Shown here: positions 36,982 to 44,364 of the stretch, one piece after another
How positions within the stretch are numbered: the stretch's first letter is position 1
How the letters are laid out: each line of letters opens with the position of its first letter
Assembly (NCBI GenBank): GCA_947377865.1
Contig: CANCHK010000002.1
Span: 34,028-98,027 of the forward strand
Length of the DNA stretch: 64,000 nt
Origin: Opitutia bacterium
GTDB taxonomy: Bacteria; Verrucomicrobiota; Verrucomicrobiia; Opitutales; UBA953
Reading direction: 5' to 3'
Program-made: the position numbers and the translations under genes
The notes under the pieces: model-generated
What the model was told of the DNA's origin: nothing
The model's database searches: none
The model's input: only the letters and a program-made list of their open reading frames with translations

Positions 36982-37956
36982 TCACACAATCCCCGCCTGA
37001 TAAATGTCGTGGATGCGGATGAGGCCGAGGCAGCGATGCGTCGCGGCGTCGGTGACCGGAAGGACGGAAATCTGCGAGGGGCGGTCTTCCATAATGCGCG
37101 CCGCTTCGCCTAGGGACATCGGAGCGTGGGCGCGGACGGGATTGACCGTCATGATATCGGCAGCCCTGGCGGTGTTGATGTCGACACCTCGGCCAAGCGC
37201 GCGACGCAGGTCACCATCGGTGATGAGCCCGGCAAGCGTGCCATCCGGAGCGAGCACGCAGGCAGCGCCGTGCGGGTGGCGGGTCATCGCGATGACCGTA
37301 TCCCGAAGGGGGTCGCCTGGCTTCGCGCAGGCGCAGCGGTCGAGCGGCTGCAGTGCTTCGCCGACCGTCAGTGTGAGATTGCGGCCGAGCTGACCGGCGG
37401 GATGGAAACGGGCGAAATCAGACGGGCTAAAGCCACGCTTCGTCATCAAGCCGGCCGCGAGGGCGTCGCCGAGCGCAAGCGTCAGGAGCGCGCTGGTCGT
37501 CGGAACAAGGCCGAGCGGATCGGCTTCAGGGCGGGCGCCGATGTCGAGGACCACGTCGGACTGCGTCGCCAGCGGCGACTGGGTGTTGCCCACGATCGCG
37601 AGGATCGGGGACTTGAAGGAGCGGAGGACCGGGATGAGGCGAACGAGCTCGGCCGTCGTGCCGGAGCGCGAGATGAGGATGACTGGGTCGCCGGGCTGAA
37701 GGATGCCAAGATCCCCGTGCACGGCGTCAGCGGCGTGGAGGAAGATGGCCGGCGTTCCTGTGCTGCAGAGCGTCGCGGCGATCTTCTGGCCGATGAGGCC
37801 GGATTTGCCAACGCCGCAGAGGACGACCTTGCCTTGATGGGCGGCAATCAGGTCGACAGCCTTCGTAAAGGAACCATCAAGGCGCGTGGCGAGCTCAGCG
37901 AGCGCAGAGGCTTCGGCCTGCAGGAGAGCACGGGCGGAGTCGAGAGGAGTGGGCAT
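36982..37956 (-). CDS. kdsD: Arabinose-5-phosphate isomerase, KpsF/GutQ family
   Basis: A 324-residue enzyme converting ribulose-5-phosphate to arabinose-5-phosphate, the first committed step to Kdo. The SIS domain has GVGKSGLIGQKIAATL, PAIFLHAADAVHGDLG and SRSGTTAEL. Two CBS modules follow from about residue 205. The length is standard. With kdsB next door it commits the locus to CMP-Kdo, for lipopolysaccharide core or a Kdo-containing capsule. The leader is TTTCCCACC before the ATG, with no Shine-Dalgarno site. Confidence 0.94.
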   Translation of the reverse strand: MPTPLDSARALLQAEASALAELATRLDGSFTKAVDLIAAHQGKVVLCGVGKSGLIGQKIAATLCSTGTPAIFLHAADAVHGDLGILQPGDPVILISRSGTTAELVRLIPVLRSFKSPILAIVGNTQSPLATQSDVVLDIGARPEADPLGLVPTTSALLTLALGDALAAGLMTKRGFSPSDFARFHPAGQLGRNLTLTVGEALQPLDRCACAKPGDPLRDTVIAMTRHPHGAACVLAPDGTLAGLITDGDLRRALGRGVDINTARAADIMTVNPVRAHAPMSLGEAARIMEDRPSQISVLPVTDAATHRCLGLIRIHDIYQAGIV

Positions 37957-38257
37957 GGTGGGAAAGTGAAGGGTTGATCAGTTGAATGGTTGGCCAGTGG
38001 GCCGGAGGGAGAGACAGGCTAGAGGCAGTGCAAAGGTGTAAATCGGAGCGGAGCTCCTGTGCAAAAGTGCAAAGGTGAGATGAGGGGTAGGGACAGGGGT
38101 TGGGGTAGGAGAAACCTTTCAGGTCTCGGGTCTCGGCAATCGGGAGCCGGGTTCAGGTGTTCAGGTTCGGGTACAGGTTCGGGATCTGAATTTTGCCCCG
38201 CACCCGCACCTGCACCTGATAACCCGCGCCCGAGACCTGATGGCCGAGATTGCCTCT
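37957..38257. repeat. Intergenic mosaic H (R3-R10-R11)
   Basis: No gene is visible. R3 (37972-38007), R10 (38028-38108, with a shorter core and no CTCACGC hairpin) and R11 (38119-38248) follow one another. There is no inverted R3 at the right-hand end, so this is the least symmetrical gap. R11 itself folds back: CAGGTTCGGG units in the left half oppose CCCGCACCTG-type units in the right half. Confidence 0.72.
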
Positions 38258-38995
38258 TTACGCCAAGAGGCGGCGCGCGGCTTCGAGATCCTCAGGGGTA
38301 TCGATGGCGACGGGATGATAATCGGTGACGACCGTCTGGAACGTGAGACCGTGAGCAAGGAAGCGGAGCTGCTCGAGCGATTCGACGGCTTCGAGCTCGG
38401 TCGGCTTCAATTGGGCATAACCGGCGAGGGTCGTGCGGTCGTAGCCGTAGACGCCAATGTGTACCCAGTAGTCCCGGCGCTTCACCCATTCAGACGGATC
38501 CACGCCGCGAAGGTGCGGAATCGGGCTACGTGAAAAATAGATTGCCTCTCCGTTCTCGGCGCGGACGACCTTGACCACGCTCGTCGCGAGTAGGCGTTCG
38601 GCCGTATGAATTTTTGAGACCGCTGTGACCAGGGGGCACTTCGTTTCTTTCCAGCGCGTGATGAGCCCGTCAAGAAGGTCAGGCTGGATGAAAGGCTCAT
38701 CGCCCTGAACATTAAGGAAGAACTCACCCGGAAGGTGGTCGATGACACTGGCCATGCGCGCCGTGCCGGAGGGACAGGCCGGATCAGTCATCAGTACCTC
38801 CGCGCCGAAGCCGCGGGCGACCGTCGCGACTTCGTCGGAATCCGTGAGTAGCACGACTCGTCCTGCTTGGCGGACCTGCTTGGCGCGCTCCCAGACATGC
38901 TGAACGACCGGCTTGCCTCCGAGGTCGAGCAAGACCTTGCGCGGCAGGCGCGTAGAAGCGATGCGGGCGGGGATGCAGAGGGTGACGGAGGACAT
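38258..38995 (-). CDS. kdsB: 3-deoxy-manno-octulosonate cytidylyltransferase
   Basis: A 245-residue CMP-Kdo synthetase. IPARIASTRLPRKVL at the N-terminus binds CTP, ACPSGTARMASV and NVQGDEPFIQPDL are the diagnostic blocks, and HIGVYGYDR lies in the C-terminal half. It activates Kdo for transfer to lipid A or a capsule anchor. ATG 38995 is directly preceded by R1. It shares its direction with kdsD, but a 301-bp repeat gap separates them. Confidence 0.96.
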   Translation of the reverse strand: MSSVTLCIPARIASTRLPRKVLLDLGGKPVVQHVWERAKQVRQAGRVVLLTDSDEVATVARGFGAEVLMTDPACPSGTARMASVIDHLPGEFFLNVQGDEPFIQPDLLDGLITRWKETKCPLVTAVSKIHTAERLLATSVVKVVRAENGEAIYFSRSPIPHLRGVDPSEWVKRRDYWVHIGVYGYDRTTLAGYAQLKPTELEAVESLEQLRFLAHGLTFQTVVTDYHPVAIDTPEDLEAARRLLA

Positions 38996-39043
38996 TTTAG
39001 TTTAGGGGGGCAAGCTGGCACGTGGGCACGTGGACAAGGGGGG
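38996..39043 (-). promoter_or_regulatory. R1 start-adjacent element, kdsB
   Basis: This copy is close to consensus: CCCCCCTTGTCCACGTG, then CCCACGTGCCAGCTTG, then CCCCCCTAAACTAAA before the ATG. It lies 11 kb from the other R1 copies but matches the GT4 copy (26347) almost base for base, which argues for recent spread or strong constraint. Confidence 0.72.
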
Positions 39044-39313
39044 AGTCAGAGTTGATTAGTTGATTGGTTGGCCAGTTGGCCAGAGAGACTCATCACTCAA
39101 AGGGAAACCGGAGACCGGATGATTGGCTGGGGTGAGGTAGGGATGCGATTGCCATCGCATCCGTTCGAAATCGAAACTGCCAAGTCGTCGGGTCTTAGCT
39201 ATGTTAGTCAGACTCCACCATTGCATGACGAACGGACGTGATGGCAATCACGACCCTACCCATTGCATTTCTTGTCAACAGGCCAACTGGTCAACCGATC
39301 AACTATGTCTCTC
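38996..39313. repeat. Intergenic mosaic I (R1-R3-R6-split GGTAGGG unit-R3')
   Basis: No gene is visible. After R1 come R3 (39050-39085) and R6 (39094-39132). A GGTAGGG...CCCTACC unit (39136-39260) contains hairpin GATGCGAT-TGCC-ATCGCATC, then about 67 bp of sequence seen nowhere else here, then hairpin CGTGAT-GGCA-ATCACG. Inverted R3/R5 closes the gap (39265-39305). The two loops, TGCC and GGCA, are reverse complements. Confidence 0.77.
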
Positions 39314-40255
39314 TTACTTCCGCGCTTCGGCGGAGTGTGCGAGATACCAGGCGTAGGCGCTGCGAATACCTTCGGCTAGCGTGATGCGGTGCTTCCAGCC
39401 GAGCGCGCGGATGCGAGAGACGTCCATCAGCTTGCGCGGCGTGCCGTCGGGCATCGACGGATCAAATTCGAGGCGGCCCGTGAAGCCGACTTCCCGGGCA
39501 ATGAGTTCGGCCAGCTGGCGGATGGAGAGTTCTTCGCCAGAACCTACGTTGATGTGCCCTGCCTGCGAGTAACGTTCGAGCAGGAGCAGGCAGGCTTCGG
39601 CGAGGTCATCGGCGTGCAGGAATTCACGAAGCGGCGTGCCCGTGCCCCAAAGCCGGAGCGAAGTGTCACCGCGCAACTTGGCCTCGTGCATCTTACGGAT
39701 CATCGCCGGCAGGACGTGCGAATTTTCGAGAGAGAAGTTGTCGCCAGTGCCGTAGAGGTTGCAGGGCATTGCGCTGATGAAGTCGCTGCCATACTGGGCC
39801 CGAGCGTGGTCGCAAAGCTTGATGCCCGCGATCTTCGCGATCGCGTAGGCCTCGTTGGTAACCTCGAGTGGGCCCGTGAGGAGCGAATCCTCGCGGATTG
39901 GCTGTGGGGCGAGCTTCGGGTAGATACAGCTCGAGCCGAGGAAGAGCAGCTTACGCACGCCGGCGCGACGAGAACCGTCGATGACATTGGCCGCCATCGC
40001 GAGATTATCGTAGAGGAAATCGTAAGGCTCGGTCGAGTTAGCCTTGATGCCGCCGACGCGGGCGGCGGCCATGACGACGTAAGCCGGCTTCTCGGCGGCA
40101 AGGAAGGCGCGGGTCGCCGAGCCGTCGCGCAGATCAAGTTCGGCGGAAGTGCGCGTGACGACGTGGCGGTGGCCGGCGGCGCCGAGCGCGCGGACGATGG
40201 CGGAGCCGACCATCCCGCGATGACCTGCAACGTAGATTTTTGCGGCGCGATCCAT
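39314..40255 (-). CDS. fcl: GDP-L-fucose synthase
   Basis: A 313-residue epimerase-reductase of the extended SDR family with [14 protein letters not shown] near residue 12. [15 protein letters not shown] provides the conserved Ser and Cys region, and YAIAKIAG the Tyr-Lys pair. It converts GDP-4-keto-6-deoxymannose to GDP-L-fucose with NADPH. The start overlaps the gmd stop by one base (TGATG), so the two are translationally coupled. It completes GDP-fucose synthesis for the glycan. Confidence 0.96.
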   Translation of the reverse strand: MDRAAKIYVAGHRGMVGSAIVRALGAAGHRHVVTRTSAELDLRDGSATRAFLAAEKPAYVVMAAARVGGIKANSTEPYDFLYDNLAMAANVIDGSRRAGVRKLLFLGSSCIYPKLAPQPIREDSLLTGPLEVTNEAYAIAKIAGIKLCDHARAQYGSDFISAMPCNLYGTGDNFSLENSHVLPAMIRKMHEAKLRGDTSLRLWGTGTPLREFLHADDLAEACLLLLERYSQAGHINVGSGEELSIRQLAELIAREVGFTGRLEFDPSMPDGTPRKLMDVSRIRALGWKHRITLAEGIRSAYAWYLAHSAEARK

Positions 40256-41316
40256 CAGCGGTTTTCGTGGGCAACCTTCTTCAGGTCGTGGTCGACCATT
40301 TTTTGCACGAGTTGCTCAAAGGAAGTCTGCTGCGGATTCCAGCCCAGTTCGCGCATCGCTTTGGCCGGGTTGCCGAGAAGCTGCTCGACCTCGGTCGGAC
40401 GGAAGTAGCGCGGATCGACGGCGACGAGCGTCTTGCCCGTCTTGCGGTCGACACCCTTCTCGTCCGCGCCCATGCCCTGCCAGTCGAGTTCGATGCCGGC
40501 GCGGCGGAAGGCGTGCGTGCAGAATTCACGGACCGTATACATTTTGCCGGTAGCGATGACGAAGTCGTCCGGCTGCTTATGCTGCAGGATTAGCCACATG
40601 CACTGGACGAAATCAGGGGCGTAGCCCCAGTCGCGCTGTGCGGAGAGATTGCCGAGGAAGAGGCAGTCCTGGCGGCCATGGATGATGTTGGCGACCGCGA
40701 GGGAGATCTTGCGGGTGACAAACGTCTCCCCGCGGCGTTCGGACTCGTGATTGAAGAGAATCCCGTTGGAGGCGAACATGCCGTAGGCCTCGCGATAGTT
40801 GCGCGTGATCCAGTAGGCGTAAATCTTCGCGACGCCGTAAGGGCTGCGCGGATAGAAAGGTGTCGTCTCCGACTGCGGCACCTCGACGACTTTACCGTAG
40901 AGCTCAGAGGTCGAAGCCTGGTAGATGCGAACCTTCTTCTCCATCTTTAGGATACGGATGGCCTCGAGGAGTCGGAGCGTGCCGAGGCCGTCGGTGTCGG
41001 CCGTATATTCCGGGATATCGAAGGAGACCTTTACGTGGGACATCGCGCCGAGGTTATAGATCTCGTCTGGCTGGATGTCGCCGATGAGGCGAATCAAGCC
41101 GGTCGCATCGCCGAGGTCACCGTAATGGAGCTGGATCTTCTTCGTATGGATATCGCGGACCAGGTCCTCCATGTAGAGGTGCTCGATTCGGGATGTGTTG
41201 AACGAAGAGGAGCGGCGGATGACGCCATGGACTTCGTAGCCCTTGCCGAGGAGGAATTCGGCGAGATAGGAGCCGTCTTGGCCCGTGATGCCGGTGATGA
41301 GCGCGCGCTTTTTCAT
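40255..41316 (-). CDS. gmd: GDP-mannose 4,6-dehydratase
   Basis: A 353-residue extended [23 protein letters not shown] at the N-terminus, [14 protein letters not shown], the [11 protein letters not shown] active-site block and Tyr-x-x-x-Lys in SPYGVAKIY are all standard. It dehydrates GDP-mannose to the 4-keto-6-deoxy sugar used by fcl. It sits 29 bp from the nucleotidyltransferase gene. GDP-mannose itself must come from genes outside the window; the cupin at 57601 is not a convincing ManC. Confidence 0.96.
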   Translation of the reverse strand: MKKRALITGITGQDGSYLAEFLLGKGYEVHGVIRRSSSFNTSRIEHLYMEDLVRDIHTKKIQLHYGDLGDATGLIRLIGDIQPDEIYNLGAMSHVKVSFDIPEYTADTDGLGTLRLLEAIRILKMEKKVRIYQASTSELYGKVVEVPQSETTPFYPRSPYGVAKIYAYWITRNYREAYGMFASNGILFNHESERRGETFVTRKISLAVANIIHGRQDCLFLGNLSAQRDWGYAPDFVQCMWLILQHKQPDDFVIATGKMYTVREFCTHAFRRAGIELDWQGMGADEKGVDRKTGKTLVAVDPRYFRPTEVEQLLGNPAKAMRELGWNPQQTSFEQLVQKMVDHDLKKVAHENR

Positions 41317-41345
41317 GTGCTGAGATCGATTAGGGTGAGGAAAGT

Positions 41346-41783
41346 TTAAACGGAAGGCTTTTGCGCGCCTGCAATGATGCGCGAACTGCTATCGATCTTG
41401 ACGCCAAGGCCGTCGATGAGTTTCGCGCCGCGCTTGTTCAAGACGGCCATCTCTGGGATGTTCGCGGCGTTGCGATCCCCACCCTTGCAGAAGACAGCTT
41501 CATGGCCATGCGCTTGGGCTTCACCAATTAACCAGTCGAGCGTGGCGCAAACCGACCCGTCGGTGTCGATTGAAAGCACGGCGCGGTCAACGACGCGGAG
41601 GGCGGAGGTCACTGCCAGACGCGTGTCCTGGTCGATGAAAGCCTTGCCCTTCTTTAGGGCAGCTTGGGCGTCGGTATTGACGATGACCCAGAGCACGTCG
41701 CCTTGGGCGCGCGAGAGTTCAAGCAGCTCGAGGTGACCGCGATGCATCGGGTCGAAATAGCCGGAGGTGATGGCGATGAGCAT
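41346..41783 (-). CDS. Cytidylyltransferase-like nucleotidyltransferase (RfaE C-domain type)
   Basis: A 145-residue nucleotidyltransferase with the HxGH motif His14-Arg-Gly-His17 and a [13 protein letters not shown] segment, which replaces the ISSSxI-type ending with SSSRII. It resembles the adenylyltransferase half of HldE, which makes ADP-heptose, but the kinase half is absent and no heptose genes are near. It could activate another sugar phosphate or a phospho-polyol. It is the first gene of the gmd-fcl transcription unit. Confidence 0.75.
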   Translation of the reverse strand: MLIAITSGYFDPMHRGHLELLELSRAQGDVLWVIVNTDAQAALKKGKAFIDQDTRLAVTSALRVVDRAVLSIDTDGSVCATLDWLIGEAQAHGHEAVFCKGGDRNAANIPEMAVLNKRGAKLIDGLGVKIDSSSRIIAGAQKPSV

Positions 41784-42120
41784 GAGACGAAAGGTTTAAG
41801 CGGTTAGCGGTTAGCGGATGGGAAGATGCAGGGTGTTTTCTTTCGGGTGACTGGTGACGGCCGCCGGGGCATCGGCTTTTCGGGCGCCAGCTGTTTGGCC
41901 TTCGGCTGCCGGCTCTGGATTCCTGCGGCTGATGGCCGAGAAACCGATTCCTGAGTCGCCGACAGCCGTGGCTGTCACCCGTCACCTGAAAATGTCCAAC
42001 CGCCAACCGCTATCCGCTTATACCTATTTTGACTACTCGGGCAGGCTACCGCACGTGGAGGCGATTTTCGCGTGCACGTATGATTGGAAAGACTGTCACC
42101 GGCTGAGCCGGCGGAAAGGG
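41784..42120. repeat. Intergenic mosaic J (R12-R8'-R8-R12')
   Basis: No gene is visible. Outer R12 copies (41799-41822, AGCGGTTAGCGGTTAGCGG, and inverted 41996-42018) enclose an inverted R8 (41842-41917) and a direct R8 (41928-41990) that can pair into a long stem. The R8 pair has only 10 bp between its arms, unlike the pair at 10138/10690, which encloses a gene. The 42021-42120 stretch is unassigned apart from the hairpin listed next. Confidence 0.78.
42099..42111 (-). terminator. Weak hairpin downstream of the GbsR-like gene
   Basis: CCGGC-TGA-GCCGG forms a five-pair stem nine bases beyond the regulator stop. On the minus strand it is followed by GTGACAGTCTTTCC, a poor T-run. It may mark the 3' end of the regulator transcript, but evidence is limited to the fold. 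Confidence 0.3.
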
Positions 42121-42642
42121 TCAGACTCCCGGAGGTGGGAGAAGCAAAGGCGCGAGCTCGAGGGCTCGGCTGTTCCAGCGATTGAGACGGGTCAGACGCT
42201 CAATCACTTCGGGCTGGGCACCTCGTTGCTGGGCATCGGCAAGGACATGTTGAAGTCCGGGCTGGGCCTGCTCGAGGGCCGGAAGGACCTGGCTACGGAG
42301 GAGCGCGACGAGGGAAGCCGCCAACGAAGGGGTGGGCTGCCAGCGTTCACGCCGGGCACCCTTCTCCTTGACGGAGAGGATCATCTCGTGGTCGCGAAGA
42401 AACTTAAGTCCTTGACTGACAGAGCCTTTACTCATCCCGAGCCGCCCTTGGATATGGTCGAAATCGAGGGGGCCGGAGGATATGTAGAGCAAGGCGTAGA
42501 TTTCGGCGACCGAGCGCGGGACACCCAGAATGCCGGCCATCCGCACGAAGAAATCAGCGAGCTCGATTTCGTGGGGCTGAAGGGGCTCAAAAGACGGGCG
42601 GCTTTTACGGCGTCCGGCTGACTTTTCAGAAGGGGGCTTCAT
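42121..42642 (-). CDS. GbsR/MarR-family winged-helix regulator
   Basis: A 173-residue protein with an Arg/Lys-rich N-terminus and a winged helix centred on GRLGMSKGSVSQGLKFLRDH. LGVPRSVAEIYALLYIS before it is characteristic of the GbsR branch of MarR regulators. The ligand is unknown. It lies at the 5' edge of the polysaccharide locus, in the same direction and 337 bp from the nucleotidyltransferase gene, so it may control the locus. A near-palindromic GTTCAAAATTTATTGAAAC (42684-42702) upstream could be its own operator. Confidence 0.85.
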   Translation of the reverse strand: MKPPSEKSAGRRKSRPSFEPLQPHEIELADFFVRMAGILGVPRSVAEIYALLYISSGPLDFDHIQGRLGMSKGSVSQGLKFLRDHEMILSVKEKGARRERWQPTPSLAASLVALLRSQVLPALEQAQPGLQHVLADAQQRGAQPEVIERLTRLNRWNSRALELAPLLLPPPGV

Positions 42643-42779
42643 TAGGTTCAGGGCCTAGGATCGGGGGCTTCCTGATGTTTCAATAAATTTTGAACCTAGG
42701 CAAGGGGCAATGTGAGTAACCTGGGAATAAGGGTCCGCCCTCCCCTTGCGGAGTGGTCGGATCTTAAAAAGCTTCCACC

Positions 42780-42857
42780 TGGCGCCCCCTTGGGGATTCG
42801 AACCCCAGTTACCTCAGTGAAAACGAGGTGTCCTGGACCGGGCTAGACGAAGGGGGC
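42780..42857 (-). tRNA. tRNA-Glu (anticodon TTC)
   Basis: All arms are present on the minus strand. The acceptor stem GCCCCCT pairs with AGGGGGC. The anticodon stem CCTCG/TGAGG holds loop TTTTCAC with anticodon TTC. The T-arm is CTGGGGTTCGAATCCCCA. The discriminator G is followed by an encoded CCA (42780-42782). It sits between the GbsR-type gene and a small membrane-protein gene, at the border between locus and core genes. Confidence 0.95.
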
Positions 42858-42943
42858 GGTCGGTGGAAGTGAGGAACGTAGGAACGAAGTCCTACTGGTC
42901 AAGTTTTTAGAAAAACACCCTCCCGGCCCCCAGCCAAAGGCAT

Positions 42944-43126
42944 TCAGCGACCAAAAAGGCTGCGGTCTTCATAGGGGTCCTTGGCCTTGCCGTCGGACTT
43001 CGGGCCATGTTCCTGCTGCTGCTTCACGCCAAACCAGGCGGCCCAAGCCGCCGACAGCACGAATACGACCAGAAAGATCCGGATCGCCAGTTTGCGCCTA
43101 GGCGAGGGCTCAGGGATATCGCTCAT
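42944..43126 (-). CDS. Small single-pass membrane protein
   Basis: A 60-residue protein with a basic N-terminus (SPRRKLAIR), one membrane helix (IFLVVFVLSAAWAAWFGV) and a charged tail ending YEDRSLFGR. It is orientated N-in by the positive-inside rule. ATG 43126 is chosen over upstream starts, which lie in the divergent intergenic region. It has no recognised family. It is divergent from the response-regulator gene. Confidence 0.55.
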   Translation of the reverse strand: MSDIPEPSPRRKLAIRIFLVVFVLSAAWAAWFGVKQQQEHGPKSDGKAKDPYEDRSLFGR

Positions 43127-43223
43127 TTCTAATATAATGAAACGTTTAATGGGGCTTGGCAACCCCGCGGACTTTTTTACATAAGTGAATACCCCTAGTC
43201 TTACCCCCCCTCCCTGATTCTGC
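43127..43223. promoter_or_regulatory. Divergent promoter region of the small membrane protein and response regulator
   Basis: This 97-bp A+T-rich divergent gap is the clearest promoter region in this part. On the minus strand TTGCCA, 17 bases, then CATTAT, could be a -35/-10 pair ending 10 bases before the ATG. A plus-strand promoter would use TTTACA near 43175, with a weak -10. These are judged by eye only. Confidence 0.35.
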
Positions 43224-43997
43224 ATGAGCCCCAAGCAGAAGCCTCTGGTAGTTATCATTGAAGACGATCGTAGCCTCGCCGCCACGATCGCCGATCAACT
43301 CCTGACCGCCGGCCTCTCCACCCAAGTCTTCCACAAAGGCGCCACCGCCCTGAAGTTCGTGGGAGAGTCATACGTGCATCTCGTGCTCCTCGACCCAAAC
43401 CTGCCGGACCTCGACGGCCTCGCGGTCCTCGACAAGATTCGCCGCCTGAGTCATTCGCCCGCGGTCATCTTCCTTTCCGCGCAACGCGAAGGCCATCACG
43501 TAGCTCAGGCGCTCGAAGCCGGCGCCGACGATTTCATCGGCAAACCGCCCCATCCGGACGAACTTGTCGCACGCATCCGCGCCGTGCTACGTCGCAGCGA
43601 GACCGCCGGCGACAGCCGCCTCACCGTCAACGCGTCGATCGGCACGGATGTCTTCCTCTTCAACGGCGCCGAGGTGCATCCCGAGCGGCTCGAGATTATT
43701 TTCGGCGGGAACAAGAAGCGGAAGCTCGGCCGAAAGGAACTCGGAATCCTCTACCATCTGCATGCTAATCCCGGCGTCATCATCAGCCGCCACAGCCTAA
43801 TTCATGCCGTCTGGGGCGTGCATGCCGACGTCCGCAGCCGTTCCCTTGATCAATACATCGCCAAAATCCGCGACGCCTACGCCGACCATGGCCGGGCCCT
43901 CGAATGCCTGCGCACCATCCACGGCATCGGCTACTGGTACGAGCCCGCGACCGCCAACGGCGGCGCCCAGTCCGGGAAAAAGCCCCGTCGGGCTTGA
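43224..43997 (+). CDS. OmpR-family response regulator, orphan
   Basis: A 257-residue two-domain regulator. The receiver has the acidic pocket IIEDD (13-15), phosphoacceptor Asp57 in LLDPNLPDLDG, Ser near 85 and Lys107. The C-terminal winged helix includes LGRKELGILYHLHANPG and HAVWGVHADVRSRSLDQYIA, then GIGYWY. No histidine kinase is adjacent, so its partner is elsewhere. It is on the plus strand, 31 bp before the glutaredoxin gene, with which it may be co-transcribed. Confidence 0.92.
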   Translation: MSPKQKPLVVIIEDDRSLAATIADQLLTAGLSTQVFHKGATALKFVGESYVHLVLLDPNLPDLDGLAVLDKIRRLSHSPAVIFLSAQREGHHVAQALEAGADDFIGKPPHPDELVARIRAVLRRSETAGDSRLTVNASIGTDVFLFNGAEVHPERLEIIFGGNKKRKLGRKELGILYHLHANPGVIISRHSLIHAVWGVHADVRSRSLDQYIAKIRDAYADHGRALECLRTIHGIGYWYEPATANGGAQSGKKPRRA

Positions 43998-44028
43998 TTA
44001 ACCCCGGAAGGGCGGCATTGGTACGGAC

Positions 44029-44364
44029 ATGAACATCCGTTGTTACCTCAAACCCAGCTGTGGCTGGAGCAACGGCGTCCGCGCCATCATGGCGAAGTAC
44101 GCCCTCAACTACCAGGACGTGGATATCATTAATAGCCCGACGAACTATGCTGAGATGGTCGAGAAGAGCGGGCAGCGCCTCTCCCCGTGCGTCGAAATCG
44201 ACGGCGTGATGCTGCCCGACATCTCCGGCGCCGAGGTCGAACAATACCTCCTCGCGAATAAACTCGTCGCCCCGAATGACAAGGCTCCAGCCGTGCCGAT
44301 TGACGCGCCTTGCACCGACGCCGAGCACGAGAAGATGCGGGTGAAGACGATTCGGTTTTTCTGA
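44029..44364 (+). CDS. Glutaredoxin-family protein, CxxS type
   Basis: A 111-residue thioredoxin-fold protein with the active site Cys11-Gly-Trp-Ser14. The second cysteine is replaced by serine, as in monothiol glutaredoxins. RLSPCVEIDGVML carries the cis-Pro region, with DISGAEVEQYL in the last helix. About 25 extra C-terminal residues include another Cys. It may handle glutathionylation or an iron-sulfur cluster. The upstream purine run GGAAGGG is too far from the ATG to be a normal ribosome-binding site. Confidence 0.82.
   Translation: MNIRCYLKPSCGWSNGVRAIMAKYALNYQDVDIINSPTNYAEMVEKSGQRLSPCVEIDGVMLPDISGAEVEQYLLANKLVAPNDKAPAVPIDAPCTDAEHEKMRVKTIRFF

Noticed and set aside
42780..42857. Integrated element at the tRNA-Glu gene
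   Set aside because: There is no integrase and no duplicated tRNA end in the visible flanks.
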